DNA from: CAZABC01 sp964483405
Lineage (GTDB): Bacteria > Chloroflexota > Limnocylindria > Limnocylindrales > CSP1-4
Assembly (NCBI GenBank): GCA_964483405.1
Contig: CAZABC010000022.1
Location: forward strand, 1-42,497
Length of the DNA: 42,497 nucleotides
Direction: 5' to 3'
Part shown: piece by piece, positions 7,989 to 15,190 of the stretch
Layout of the letters: each line of letters starts with the position of its first letter
Numbering within the stretch: the first letter of the stretch is position 1
Notes under the pieces: model-generated
What the model saw: only the letters and a program-made list of their open reading frames with translations
Told to the model about the DNA's origin: nothing
Database searches by the model: none
Position numbers and translations under genes: made by a program

Positions 7989-8932
7989 ATGCCGGCCCGC
8001 CCGACCCCGACGACCGAGCCAGCGACCCGAGCCACGGATCCCGCCCGGACCGCACCAGCGGCCCGGATCGCCCGGACCGCGACCGTCGCGACCCTGGCGC
8101 TCACGGTCGCCGTCGCGGTCGCCGCGTGCGGCAGCGGGAGCGCCGCCGAGCCGTCCGACGCGGTCGCGTCGATCGCGCCGAGCCCGGCCGGCGTCTCGCC
8201 GAGCCCCGTCGCGTCCGCGTCGCCGAGCCCCGTCGCGTCCGCGTCGCCGAGCCCCGTCGCGTCCGCGTCGCCGANNNNNNNNNNNNNNNNNNNNNNNNNN
8301 NNNNNNNNNNNNNNNNNNNNNNNNNNNNNNNNNNNNNNNNNNNNNNNNNNNNNNNNNNNNNNNNNNNNNNNNNNTCGCCGAGCCCCGTCGCGTCCGCGTC
8401 GCCGAGCCCCGTCGCGTCCGCGTCGCCGAGCCCCGTGGCGTCAGCGTCGCCCGCGCCCTCGCCGTCGCCCGGCGTGCTCGACTCGAACCTGTACCCGTAC
8501 AGCTGGACCCTGCCGCCGGAGGCGCTCGAGCTGCGGCCGACGCTCGCGACGATCCCCTGGGATGGCAGCGCGGTCATGGGCTCGACGAGCGAGTACACGG
8601 ACCGCTTCTACCTGCCGGGGAGCAAGCTCACGTTCACCTTCTCCGCGCCGACCGACGACGCGCTCGAGCCCTACGCGGCGTACATCCACGCGCGTGCCGT
8701 CCAGGACCACGCGTGCCCCGCGGACCTCGAGGCCGATCTGACGCTCGAGCTCGACGGGAGCCCGGCGACGCTCGCCGCCTTCCCGTGCCAGGATCTCTAC
8801 GTGCTCGAGCTGAGCACCGTCCGCGACGGCGTCGGCCTCGTGATCAAGCAGCTCGCGCCGCGGCCCTACGACCTCGGGGCGCACATCGACGCCTTCGAGA
8901 CGCTGCTGGCCGGCTTCGCCTGGGACGACTGA
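7989..8932 (+). CDS. Lipoprotein with SPSPVASA repeats, interrupted by an assembly gap
   Basis: The N-terminal part (7989-8274) gives a signal peptide ending in a lipobox (LTVAVAVAAC) and then SPSPVASA repeats; the part after the Ns (8375-8932) continues the same repeats and ends in a C-terminal domain of about 155 aa. The two parts are in different frames only because the gap is written as 100 N; any true gap length of 2 modulo 3 restores one protein. The C-terminal domain resembles the exodomain of the putative anti-sigma protein at 1326-2213 (LRPTLAT, WDG, APTD, ACP, DGVGLVI). AGGAGG upstream supports the ATG at 7989. Probably anchored on the outer face of the membrane; function unknown. 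Confidence 0.7.
8196..8446 (+). repeat. 24-bp tandem repeat array spanning gap 1
   Basis: The unit tcgccgagccccgtcgcg followed by tccgcg occurs three times before the gap (8196-8267) plus seven bases of a fourth, and twice perfectly plus once with two changes after it (8375-8446). Each unit encodes SPSPVASA. The repeat is the evident reason the assembly broke here. Confidence 0.9.
8275..8374. other. Assembly gap 1 (100 N)
   Basis: Exactly 100 N, the conventional unknown-size filler. Both edges lie in the same 24-bp tandem repeat inside the lipoprotein gene. Confidence 0.97.
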
Positions 8933-8959
8933 CCGGCACGACCGCGAGCGCACCGCGAC

Positions 8960-8978
8960 CGCCGCGCCGGGCGCGGCG
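8960..8978 (+). terminator. Hairpin after lipoprotein gene
   Basis: CGCCGCGC and GCGCGGCG face each other across a three-base loop, 28 bases after the lipoprotein stop. No T-tract follows, so it is only a candidate terminator for either convergent gene. Confidence 0.4.
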
Positions 8979-9000
8979 CGACCGGACGCCGCCACCTCGC

Positions 9001-9040
9001 TCAGGCGCCGACCACTTCGCTCAGGCGCCGACCACTTCGC
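9001..9040. repeat. 20-bp direct duplication covering the GNAT stop codon
   Basis: tcaggcgccgaccacttcgc is present twice in tandem. The right copy carries the last seven codons of the acetyltransferase gene including its stop; the left copy lies just after it. Confidence 0.9.
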
Positions 9041-9509
9041 TCCGGCGCTCGAGGAGGACGACGTCGCGCCAGCGGCCGATCCGGTCGCGGCCGAGCCGCT
9101 CGCGGACGCCGACCCGTCGGAAGCCGCACCGCTCGTGGAGCGCGAGGCTCGCCGAGTTCTCGACGAGGATCGAGGCCTGCAGCGTCCACAGCCCGGCCGC
9201 CTCCGACTCGGCGACGAGCCGTTCGAGCAGCGCGCGCCCGACGCCCCGGCCCTGCGCGGCGGGCGCGACATAGACCGAGACCTCGGCGACGCCACCGTAG
9301 ACGCAGCGGCCCGAGACCGGGGTCAGGGCCGCCCAGCCGAGGACCGTCTCGGCCGCGTCGACGGCGACCAGCCGGCAGTCGGAGCGGTGCGCGGCATCCC
9401 AGGCGGCCCACGCCGGCGCCTCGGTCTCGAGGGTGGCGTCGCCGGTCGCGATCCCGGCCTCGTGGATGGGCCGGACGGCCGGCCAGTCGCCGACGGCCAT
9501 CGCCCGCAC
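9021..9509 (-). CDS. GNAT family N-acetyltransferase, phosphinothricin acetyltransferase-like
   Basis: 162 aa, single GNAT domain. The order of motifs matches the PAT/YncA subgroup: AVRPIHEAGIATGDATLET at the N-terminus, AEVSVYVAPAAQGRGVGRAL (acetyl-CoA pyrophosphate loop Q/RxxGxG/A), a SILVENSASLALHERCGFRRVG segment, and a conserved WRDVVLLE near the end. Members acetylate small amines such as phosphinothricin or methionine sulfoximine. The start may be GTG at 9509 or ATG at 9500; neither has a clear ribosome site and the upstream region is cut by gap 2. The 3' end lies in a 20-bp duplication. Confidence 0.87.
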   Translation of the reverse strand: MRAMAVGDWPAVRPIHEAGIATGDATLETEAPAWAAWDAAHRSDCRLVAVDAAETVLGWAALTPVSGRCVYGGVAEVSVYVAPAAQGRGVGRALLERLVAESEAAGLWTLQASILVENSASLALHERCGFRRVGVRERLGRDRIGRWRDVVLLERRSEVVGA

Positions 9510-9552
9510 GAGGACCGGCTCCGCACCCGCGCCACCGGGATCGGGCCGAGCA

Positions 9553-9724
9553 CCGCCCGCCGGCCTGCCGATGGCCGATCCGCCGCCCNNNNNNNNNNNN
9601 NNNNNNNNNNNNNNNNNNNNNNNNNNNNNNNNNNNNNNNNNNNNNNNNNNNNNNNNNNNNNNNNNNNNNNNNNNNNNNNNNNNNNNNNCCGCCCGCCGGC
9701 CTGCCGATGGCCGATCCGCCGCCC
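9553..9724. repeat. 36-bp direct repeat flanking gap 2
   Basis: The same 36 bases, beginning ccgcccgccggcctgccgat, end at 9588 immediately before the Ns and start again at 9689 immediately after them. Either two contig ends overlap and were not merged, or this is a tandem array of a 36-bp unit in the spacer between the YwiC-like gene and the acetyltransferase gene. Confidence 0.9.
9589..9688. other. Assembly gap 2 (100 N)
   Basis: Exactly 100 N between identical 36-bp flanks; the intergenic stretch 9510-9746 otherwise holds no visible gene. Confidence 0.97.
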
Positions 9725-9746
9725 TCCGGTCCGCGGTCAGCTCCGC

Positions 9747-10526
9747 TCACGTCCCGTACCCCGCGACGAAGGCGACGACGACGATCGCGACCGACGTCAC
9801 GATCTCGACGATCCCGACGTGGATCGGCTTCAGCGCCCGGCCGCCCCGGGCCCAGCGGCGCTGGACCCAGGGCAGCCCGACCGCCCGCCCGGCGAAGAGC
9901 GCGGCCAGCGCGAGCCAGGCCGGCGGCAGGGTCAGGGCCGCGACGGGCACGAGCGCGACGTGGTAGCCGACCGAGAGGGCGAGGAAGCGGTCGTTGCCAC
10001 GCTCGCGCAGCACCGACCGGACGAGGAGGAGCGCGCTCACGAGGTACGCCGCGGAGACGACCGTCGCCCGGGCGACGGTCGCCGGGTCCGCATCGCCGGT
10101 CACGTACGCCGCGGCGGGCGTGAGGACCAGCGATTGGACCGACTGGAGGACGCTGTTGGCGAGGTCGCGCCGCGTCCCGGGCCGTGCGCCGCCGAACGTC
10201 AGGACGGCGGTCGGGACGAGCACGACGAGCGCGAGGAGCAGCGGCGGGAACGCGACGGCGAGCGCGATGCCGAGGACCCCCGCGATCGCCCCGAAGACGA
10301 CGATCGAGGGGACCTGCGGCCCGCGGCGGCGACCCCGCAGCCACGCCTGGAGCGCGGCGGACGCGATGTACGCGGCGAATGCCGCCCCGGCGAGCGCGAG
10401 CTGCCAGCCGACCGGCCGGCTCGCGGCCACGCCGAGCAGGAGCGGGACCGCGAGCAGCGCCCAGGCCCCGTGCTGGTGCGGGATCCAGAGCCGGCGCCGC
10501 TCGCCGGTCGGCGGTCGGTCCGTCAT
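9747..10526 (-). CDS. YwiC-like family membrane protein
   Basis: 259 aa, seven to eight predicted transmembrane helices. The N-terminal PHQHGAWALLAVPLLLG is the hallmark of the YwiC-like family; further conserved features are a GARPGTRRDLANSVLQS loop and the C-terminal LKPIHVGIVEIVTSV. No biochemical function is established for the family. Its ATG overlaps the stop of the GatD-like gene by four bases (10526-10523), placing it third in a MurT-GatD-YwiC operon and hinting at a role connected with the envelope, although that is inference from position only. Confidence 0.82.
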   Translation of the reverse strand: MTDRPPTGERRRLWIPHQHGAWALLAVPLLLGVAASRPVGWQLALAGAAFAAYIASAALQAWLRGRRRGPQVPSIVVFGAIAGVLGIALAVAFPPLLLALVVLVPTAVLTFGGARPGTRRDLANSVLQSVQSLVLTPAAAYVTGDADPATVARATVVSAAYLVSALLLVRSVLRERGNDRFLALSVGYHVALVPVAALTLPPAWLALAALFAGRAVGLPWVQRRWARGGRALKPIHVGIVEIVTSVAIVVVAFVAGYGT

Positions 10527-11287
10527 CCCGCCGCCCCCCGCCGGGCGGCGTGGACCCGCCGGGCCTCGGCGATCCGGGCCGCCCGCACCTCGGCCGCGAA
10601 GCCGGGTGGCGCCGGCTCGGGCGGATCGCCGAGCGCCATCGCCAGGAGGAGGTCGGCGAGCTCGGGGTTCCAGGCGAGGACCGGGCCGTGGAGATACGTC
10701 CCGACGATCCGTTCGCCGATCGCGCCGTCGACCGCCGCCGCATCGGTCCTCGCCGCATCGTCGGTCCCGGGCGCGCCGTTGCCGGTCCCGAGGTCCAACG
10801 TCGCGAGCGGCATCACCCCCGGTCCGAGCGTCGTCCGGCCGAGGTGGGACTCGTAGCCGGCCATGGCCGGCAGCCCGAGCGCCGGGTTCGGCGCCGTGAC
10901 GGCGGGCAGGTTCACCTCGGTGCCCAGCGTCGTTCGGGCGTCGACCAGACCCACGCCCTCGTGGAATAACCCGTCGAGTCCCTCGAACGCCGTCCCGAGG
11001 ACCTGGAACCCGGCGCCGACCCCGAAGACGACCGCGCCGGTCGCCCAGGCCCGCCGGAGCCGATCGCCGTCGCGGAGGTGGCGCGCGAGCGCCGGCTGGT
11101 CCTCGTGCTCGGAGCCGCCGAGGAGCAGGACCGCCGCCTTGGGGATCGGGTCGGCCGGGGCGAGGACGACCGTCTCGACGTCGTGGCCCCGCAGGCGAGC
11201 CCGCCGGGCCAGCGCGAGGACGTTGCCGTGGTCGCCCTGCGGGTGGGTCAGGCCCGGGTAGAGCGAGACGAGCACGAGCCGGGTCAT
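10523..11287 (-). CDS. gatD: GatD-like class I glutamine amidotransferase lacking the catalytic Cys
   Basis: 254 aa, CobB/CobQ-like glutaminase domain, normally the partner of MurT in amidating the alpha-carboxyl of D-glutamate in lipid II. The family pattern is present (LYPGLTHPQGDHGN start; LLLGGSEHEDQ; C-terminal GTYLHGPVLAWNPELADLLL with the catalytic-type His200). At the nucleophile elbow the usual GxCGGxQ reads FGVGAGFQVLG: Gly91 (GGC, 11015-11017) stands where Cys is expected, a single-base difference from TGC. The protein is otherwise intact, so it may be a non-glutaminase form using ammonia, a structural partner, or a sequencing error. Overlaps murT and the YwiC-like gene by ATGA at both ends. 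Confidence 0.8.
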   Translation of the reverse strand: MTRLVLVSLYPGLTHPQGDHGNVLALARRARLRGHDVETVVLAPADPIPKAAVLLLGGSEHEDQPALARHLRDGDRLRRAWATGAVVFGVGAGFQVLGTAFEGLDGLFHEGVGLVDARTTLGTEVNLPAVTAPNPALGLPAMAGYESHLGRTTLGPGVMPLATLDLGTGNGAPGTDDAARTDAAAVDGAIGERIVGTYLHGPVLAWNPELADLLLAMALGDPPEPAPPGFAAEVRAARIAEARRVHAARRGAAG

Positions 11288-12570
11288 CGCGCGAGGTCCG
11301 CGAATCGCTGGGCGAGCGAGAGGAACGCCGGGTAGTTCGCGGCGACCGTGACCTCGCCGGGCGGCAGCGACCGGACCGCCTCGACCGGGTCGTCGACGAC
11401 CGTCGGGATCGCGCCGGCGACCTCGAGCCGCAGGGCGAGGTCGCGGGCCCGGCTGCCGCTCGCGACGACCGGGCGGCCGGCGAGTCCCTCGATCGGCGCC
11501 TCCCAGATGAGCGCGCAGTCCTTGCCGCCGACACCGCGCGAGTCGATGACGAAGACCGCCGGCCCCGAGACCCCCTCGAGGTAGGCGACGACCTCGGTCC
11601 AGCTCGCCGGGTTCTTCGACAGGAGGAGCCGGACGACGTGGTCGCCGACGCGGAACGGTCGGTACCGGCCATCGGCGCCGGGCACCCGGGCGATCGCGTC
11701 GGCCGCCGCCGACGGGTCGGCCCCCATGGCGACCGCGCTCGCCAGCGCGAAGAGCGCGTTCGAGCGAGCCGCCCGACCGGGGAGCTCGAGGCCCATCGAG
11801 CGGACCAGCCCGCCCGGACCGCGGACGAGCTCGCCATCCCACGACCACGCCGGCTCGGGACGGGCCCAGCCGCAGCGGGCACACCACCACCGGTCACCGT
11901 CGCGCTCGAGGTGGACGAGGCAGGTCCGGCAGAGCTCGGTCACGTCCCGGTACCACATCGCCCCCGCCACCCAGACGACGTCGGTCGCGCCCTGCGCAGC
12001 CCACGTGACGAGGGGATCGTCGGCGTTCGCGACGACGGTCAGCGGTCCGGCGGCAGCGGCCAGCGTCTCGCGCCAGTGCCGCGCCAGCCGCGTCGCCCGG
12101 ACGCCTCGCTCGAGGTAGTCGGTGCTGAGGTTCATCAGCGTCGCCACGCGCGGCCGGGTCGCGGCGGCGATCGGGCCGAGGTAGGCCTCGTCGACCTCGA
12201 GGACCGCGTACGGTGCGGTCCGGTCGTTGGCGAGCGCGGTCACCAGCCCCGTCTCCATGTTCGAGCCGGTCGTGTTGAAGGCCGTCCGCCCGAGCGTCCC
12301 CACCGCCGCGGCGAGCAGCGTCGAGGTCGTGCTCTTGCCGTTCGTCGCCGAGACGAGGGCGATCGCCCGACCGGCCGAGAGCCGGGCGAGCAGGTCCGGG
12401 GCGATCCGATGGGCCACCTCGCCGCCGATGACGCCGCCGCGGCCCCGGCCGAGCCGTTGCGACAGCGCGGCTGCCGCCGCCCCGGCCGCAAGGGCGACGC
12501 GGGCTCGCGGACCGAGCGTGGGCGCTCGGGGCGCCGGGGGCGCGGGCGGGGTCGGCTCGGGATCGGACAT
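11284..12570 (-). CDS. murT: MurT-type lipid II isoglutaminyl synthase subunit
   Basis: 428 aa, Mur-ligase family. The ATP-binding loop is SATNGKSTT (Lys79), followed by FNTTGSNMETGL and the central LEVDEAYL. A four-Cys zinc ribbon inserted in the middle domain (Cys214, 217, 230, 233; CRTC and CARC) and the C-terminal SKNPASWTEVV are typical of MurT and not of MurC-F. With GatD, MurT converts the D-Glu of lipid II to D-isoglutamine on the cytoplasmic side of the membrane, usually in bacteria with a Gram-positive-type wall. The ATG at 12570 has TTTGAGG upstream; an open extension to 12723 would run over the divergent gene's start and is not preferred. Confidence 0.92.
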   Translation of the reverse strand: MSDPEPTPPAPPAPRAPTLGPRARVALAAGAAAAALSQRLGRGRGGVIGGEVAHRIAPDLLARLSAGRAIALVSATNGKSTTSTLLAAAVGTLGRTAFNTTGSNMETGLVTALANDRTAPYAVLEVDEAYLGPIAAATRPRVATLMNLSTDYLERGVRATRLARHWRETLAAAAGPLTVVANADDPLVTWAAQGATDVVWVAGAMWYRDVTELCRTCLVHLERDGDRWWCARCGWARPEPAWSWDGELVRGPGGLVRSMGLELPGRAARSNALFALASAVAMGADPSAAADAIARVPGADGRYRPFRVGDHVVRLLLSKNPASWTEVVAYLEGVSGPAVFVIDSRGVGGKDCALIWEAPIEGLAGRPVVASGSRARDLALRLEVAGAIPTVVDDPVEAVRSLPPGEVTVAANYPAFLSLAQRFADLAR

Positions 12571-12676
12571 CGCGGCCTCAAAGGGTACGCGAGGCGCCGC
12601 GCGACCGACCGGTCCCGCCGGCCGTGGTACGAACGATGGGGCGGCGCTCGCCGAGCGCCGTGCGAGACTGGGGTCG

Positions 12677-13234
12677 ATGTTCATCCTGTACGCCGTCGCC
12701 GGGGGGATCGTCGCCGGGTACATCCTCGGCGGCCGGCTCGAGCGGCTCGGCCGGTTGCGGATCCGCTGGGCGTGGCTGGCAGTCGCGGGCCTCGTCGTCC
12801 AGGTCGTCCTCTTCTCGCCGATCGGCGGTCGGCTGGCCGGCGACCTCGGACCGGCCGTCTACGTCGGCTCGACGCTCGCCGTCCTCGCGGTCGTCCTGGC
12901 CAACCTGCGGATCCCCGGCCTCGCCCTCGTCGCCATCGGCTCGGCCTCGAACCTCGCCGCGATCCTCGCCAACGGCGGGTACATGCCGGCCGACCCGGAC
13001 GCGCTCGCCTCGCTCGGCGAGTCGGTCGAGGACGGCTACTCGAACAGCGCGGTCGTCGCCGATCCGGCCCTCCGTCCGCTCACCGACATCTTCGCGATGC
13101 CGGCCTGGCTCCCCTTCGCGAACGTGTTCTCGATCGGCGACGTGCTCATCGGTCTCGGGATCGCCATCGCCATCGCGACGGCGATGCGGTCGCCGGCCCC
13201 GGGCGGCGGGGCCGATCGGGCGCCGACCGCCTGA
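12677..13234 (+). CDS. DUF5317 family membrane protein
   Basis: 185 aa with four to five hydrophobic helices. The N-terminus (FILYAVAGGIVAGYILGGRL) and the conserved loop ANGGYMPADPDAL, followed by LPFANVFSIGDVLIGLGIAI, are characteristic of DUF5317 proteins common in Chloroflexota and Firmicutes; function unknown. The ATG at 12677 lies seven bases after a GAGACT box (12664-12669) without a Shine-Dalgarno, again suggesting a leaderless mRNA. It is divergent from murT; the 106-base spacer must hold both promoters. Confidence 0.8.
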   Translation: MFILYAVAGGIVAGYILGGRLERLGRLRIRWAWLAVAGLVVQVVLFSPIGGRLAGDLGPAVYVGSTLAVLAVVLANLRIPGLALVAIGSASNLAAILANGGYMPADPDALASLGESVEDGYSNSAVVADPALRPLTDIFAMPAWLPFANVFSIGDVLIGLGIAIAIATAMRSPAPGGGADRAPTA

Positions 13235-13318
13235 GCGACCACGGTGCGCGCCCGCACCGGACCACCGACCCCGGGGTCCTGGTACCTCCGGGTCATTCTC
13301 GCGGCCGGCCGGCGTCCG

Positions 13319-13324
13319 TAGTGT
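13319..13324 (+). promoter_or_regulatory. Possible -10 box of the 32-aa peptide gene
   Basis: TAGTGT about 57 bases before the small peptide's ATG, giving a leader of roughly 50 nt that contains the GAAGGGG ribosome site. No clear -35 element is seen. Confidence 0.3.
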
Positions 13325-13380
13325 CGATCCACTGGTCGTCCCAGTGCCCTCCGAATCGGACGACCGAAGGGGACACGACG

Positions 13381-13479
13381 ATGAAGCGGATCAAGCTCGA
13401 GACCTTCCGGATCCTCCTGGTGCTCGGCTCGCTCGCGAGCCTCGCGCTCGCGCTCGAGGCCGGCAAGCGCTGGACCTAG
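13381..13479 (+). CDS. Small single-pass membrane peptide, LALEAGKRW family
   Basis: 32 codons: two N-terminal Lys (MKRIKLETFR), one hydrophobic helix of about 14-18 residues (ILLVLGSLASLALAL) and a charged C-terminus EAGKRWT. GAAGGGG nine bases before the ATG supports translation, and a strong hairpin follows 41 bases after the stop. The C-terminal LALEAGKRW recurs exactly in another small gene at 26736-26864, which argues strongly that both are real. The helix plus basic tail suggests a membrane protein with the tail just outside the bilayer; role unknown. I do not recognise a named family. Confidence 0.7.
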   Translation: MKRIKLETFRILLVLGSLASLALALEAGKRWT

Positions 13480-13520
13480 CACCCGGGGGCGGCTCGGCCG
13501 CCCATCGCGCGCCACCCGAC

Positions 13521-13549
13521 GAAGCCGCCGGCTCCTCCCCGGCGGCTTC
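13521..13549. terminator. Bidirectional hairpin between convergent genes
   Basis: gaagccgccgg (13521-13531) pairs perfectly with ccggcggcttc (13539-13549) across a seven-base loop. It sits between the end of the small peptide gene and the end of proline dehydrogenase, so it can serve both strands; no long T-tract is present. Confidence 0.7.
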
Positions 13550-13551
13550 CG

Positions 13552-14529
13552 TCACGCTCGCGGCGAGCTTGACCCGCGACCCTCGCGGATGACGCTCCGG
13601 ACGAGGAAGGCGACGTTCGCCGGCCGCTCGGCCAGCCGGCGCATGAAGTACGGGTACCACTCGCGCCCGAAGGGCACGTACAGCCGGACCGTCCAGCCGT
13701 CGCGGACCAGCTGCTCCTGGAGGTCGCGGCGGACGCCGTACAACATCTGGAACTCGAAGCGGTCCCGGCCGATCCCCTCGCGCTCGGCGAACGCGATCGC
13801 CCGCTTGACGATGCGGACATCGTGCGTCGCGAGGGCCGGGTACTCGCCGTCCCGGAGCAGCCGTTCCATGAGGACGACGTAGGCCCGGTCGACCTCGGCC
13901 TTCTCCTGGAAGGCGACCGCCGGCGGCTCCTTGTAGGCCCCTTTGCACAGCCGGACCCGGCCGCCCTCGGCGATGAGCGCCTCGACGTCGGCCGCGCTGC
14001 GCCGGAGCGCCGACTGGATGACGACGCCGGTCGCCGGGTGGACCGTCCGCAGGTCGCGCCAGAGGGCGAGGGTCGCCTCGGTCTTGGTGTGGTCCTCCAT
14101 GTCGATCCGGACGAACGCGCCGAGCTCGGCCGCCCGGCGGACGATCCGCTCGACGTTCGCCCGGGCATGATCGGGCCCGAGGTCGAGCCCCATCTGGGTG
14201 AGCTTGAGCGAGACGTTCGCGTCGAGCCCGCGCTCGGCGAGCGCGTCGAGGAGGACGAGGTAGCGGTCGGCCGCGGCGGTCGCGGCGGCGTCCGTGTCGA
14301 CCGACTCGCCGAGGACGTCGACGGTCGTCCGCAGTCCGGCGGCATGGACCCGCTCGATCGCCGGGAGCGCCTCGTCGAGCGTCTCGCCCGACACGAACCG
14401 GCGGACCATCGTGCGGGCGACGGGGGTCCGGGTCGCCAGCCGGCCGAGGCTGCGCCGCCGCGACAGGGTGAGGAGGGTCGAGCGCATCGCCCGCTCGGGG
14501 ATGGCCCGCAGGCCGGTCCGCTCCGCCAT
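13552..14529 (-). CDS. Proline dehydrogenase (PutA N-terminal-type, monofunctional)
   Basis: 325 aa, FAD-dependent TIM-barrel enzyme oxidising L-proline to pyrroline-5-carboxylate with electrons going to quinone. Signature stretches are LKLTQMGLDLGP, VRIDMEDHTKTEATL, the flavin/substrate segment VRLCKGAYKEP, FEFQMLYGVRRDLQEQL and the C-terminal RLYVPFGREWYPYFMRRLAERPAN, which carries the paired Arg that bind the proline carboxylate. Length matches the short monofunctional group of Gram-positive bacteria and Thermus. It ends the five-gene minus-strand operon that begins with proC, three bases after the membrane-protein gene. No P5C dehydrogenase gene is in the window. Confidence 0.95.
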   Translation of the reverse strand: MAERTGLRAIPERAMRSTLLTLSRRRSLGRLATRTPVARTMVRRFVSGETLDEALPAIERVHAAGLRTTVDVLGESVDTDAAATAAADRYLVLLDALAERGLDANVSLKLTQMGLDLGPDHARANVERIVRRAAELGAFVRIDMEDHTKTEATLALWRDLRTVHPATGVVIQSALRRSAADVEALIAEGGRVRLCKGAYKEPPAVAFQEKAEVDRAYVVLMERLLRDGEYPALATHDVRIVKRAIAFAEREGIGRDRFEFQMLYGVRRDLQEQLVRDGWTVRLYVPFGREWYPYFMRRLAERPANVAFLVRSVIREGRGSSSPRA

Positions 14530-14532
14530 CGC

Positions 14533-15186
14533 TCAGGCCTCCCGACGATACGAGCGCTCGAGCTCGCGCTCGAAGCGGGCCTCGTCGGGGCCGACCAGCG
14601 AGACCCAGACGAGATAGCAGGCGATGACGACGGTCCAGGCGAGCGCGGCCGGCACGGCGTACGCCATGAGCCCGGGCTCCGGCATCGCCGCGACGAGGTC
14701 GGCCAGGCCGACCATCCCGGCGAGCCAGATCAGTCCGGCGCCGGCGCTGTAGCCGATCGTCGCCGCCGACATGAAGCCGAGCGGGTTCGCGAACGAGAAG
14801 GCGGCGATCCGGCGACTCCGCGGCGGGTGGAAGTAGGCCGCCTCCAGGCGGTGCGCGGCGAGGACGTCGCGGCCGAGCCGCTCGCCGATGGCCTCCTCGA
14901 GCCGCGCCGCGTGGCGCCGGGCGAAGACCGTGTACCAGAACAGGTAGCCGGTCTCGAGGAACGCGAACGGCACGATGAACGGCACCGGCGCGACGGCCGC
15001 CGGGACGATCTCGGTCGAGCCCAGGACGAGCAGCCCGATCGCGACGACCGCCCAGGCGAAGATCCGCCGGAAGAAGAGGTCCGAGTAGCCGAAGAGCATC
15101 CCCCGCATCCGGACGAGCTGCTCCGAGAGGAGCTGCAGCTCGATCCGGTCGGCCTCGCCCAGGTCGCGCCCGACATCCGCGGCCAT
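14533..15186 (-). CDS. Four-helix membrane protein of unknown function
   Basis: 217 aa. After an acidic N-terminus there are two helices (about residues 40-85), a charged middle loop of about 60 residues with HAARLEEAIGERL, two further helices, and an acidic/basic tail (DEARFERELERSYRREA). No known family recognised. The ATG at 15186 lies four bases after the S9 peptidase stop and the stop lies three bases before proline dehydrogenase, so it is translated within the operon. Its position directly before PRODH makes a membrane partner or transporter role thinkable, but nothing in the sequence proves it. Confidence 0.7.
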   Translation of the reverse strand: MAADVGRDLGEADRIELQLLSEQLVRMRGMLFGYSDLFFRRIFAWAVVAIGLLVLGSTEIVPAAVAPVPFIVPFAFLETGYLFWYTVFARRHAARLEEAIGERLGRDVLAAHRLEAAYFHPPRSRRIAAFSFANPLGFMSAATIGYSAGAGLIWLAGMVGLADLVAAMPEPGLMAYAVPAALAWTVVIACYLVWVSLVGPDEARFERELERSYRREA

Positions 15187-15190
15187 CGCC

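Noticed and set aside
8196..8446. CRISPR-like array at gap 1
   Set aside because: The repeats are directly adjacent without spacers and encode in-frame SPSPVASA; it is a coding tandem repeat.
9001..10758. Long minus-strand frame running through gap 2 and over the YwiC-like and GatD-like genes
   Set aside because: It is open only because Ns and GC-rich antisense sequence lack stops; the real genes lie in other frames with clear motifs.
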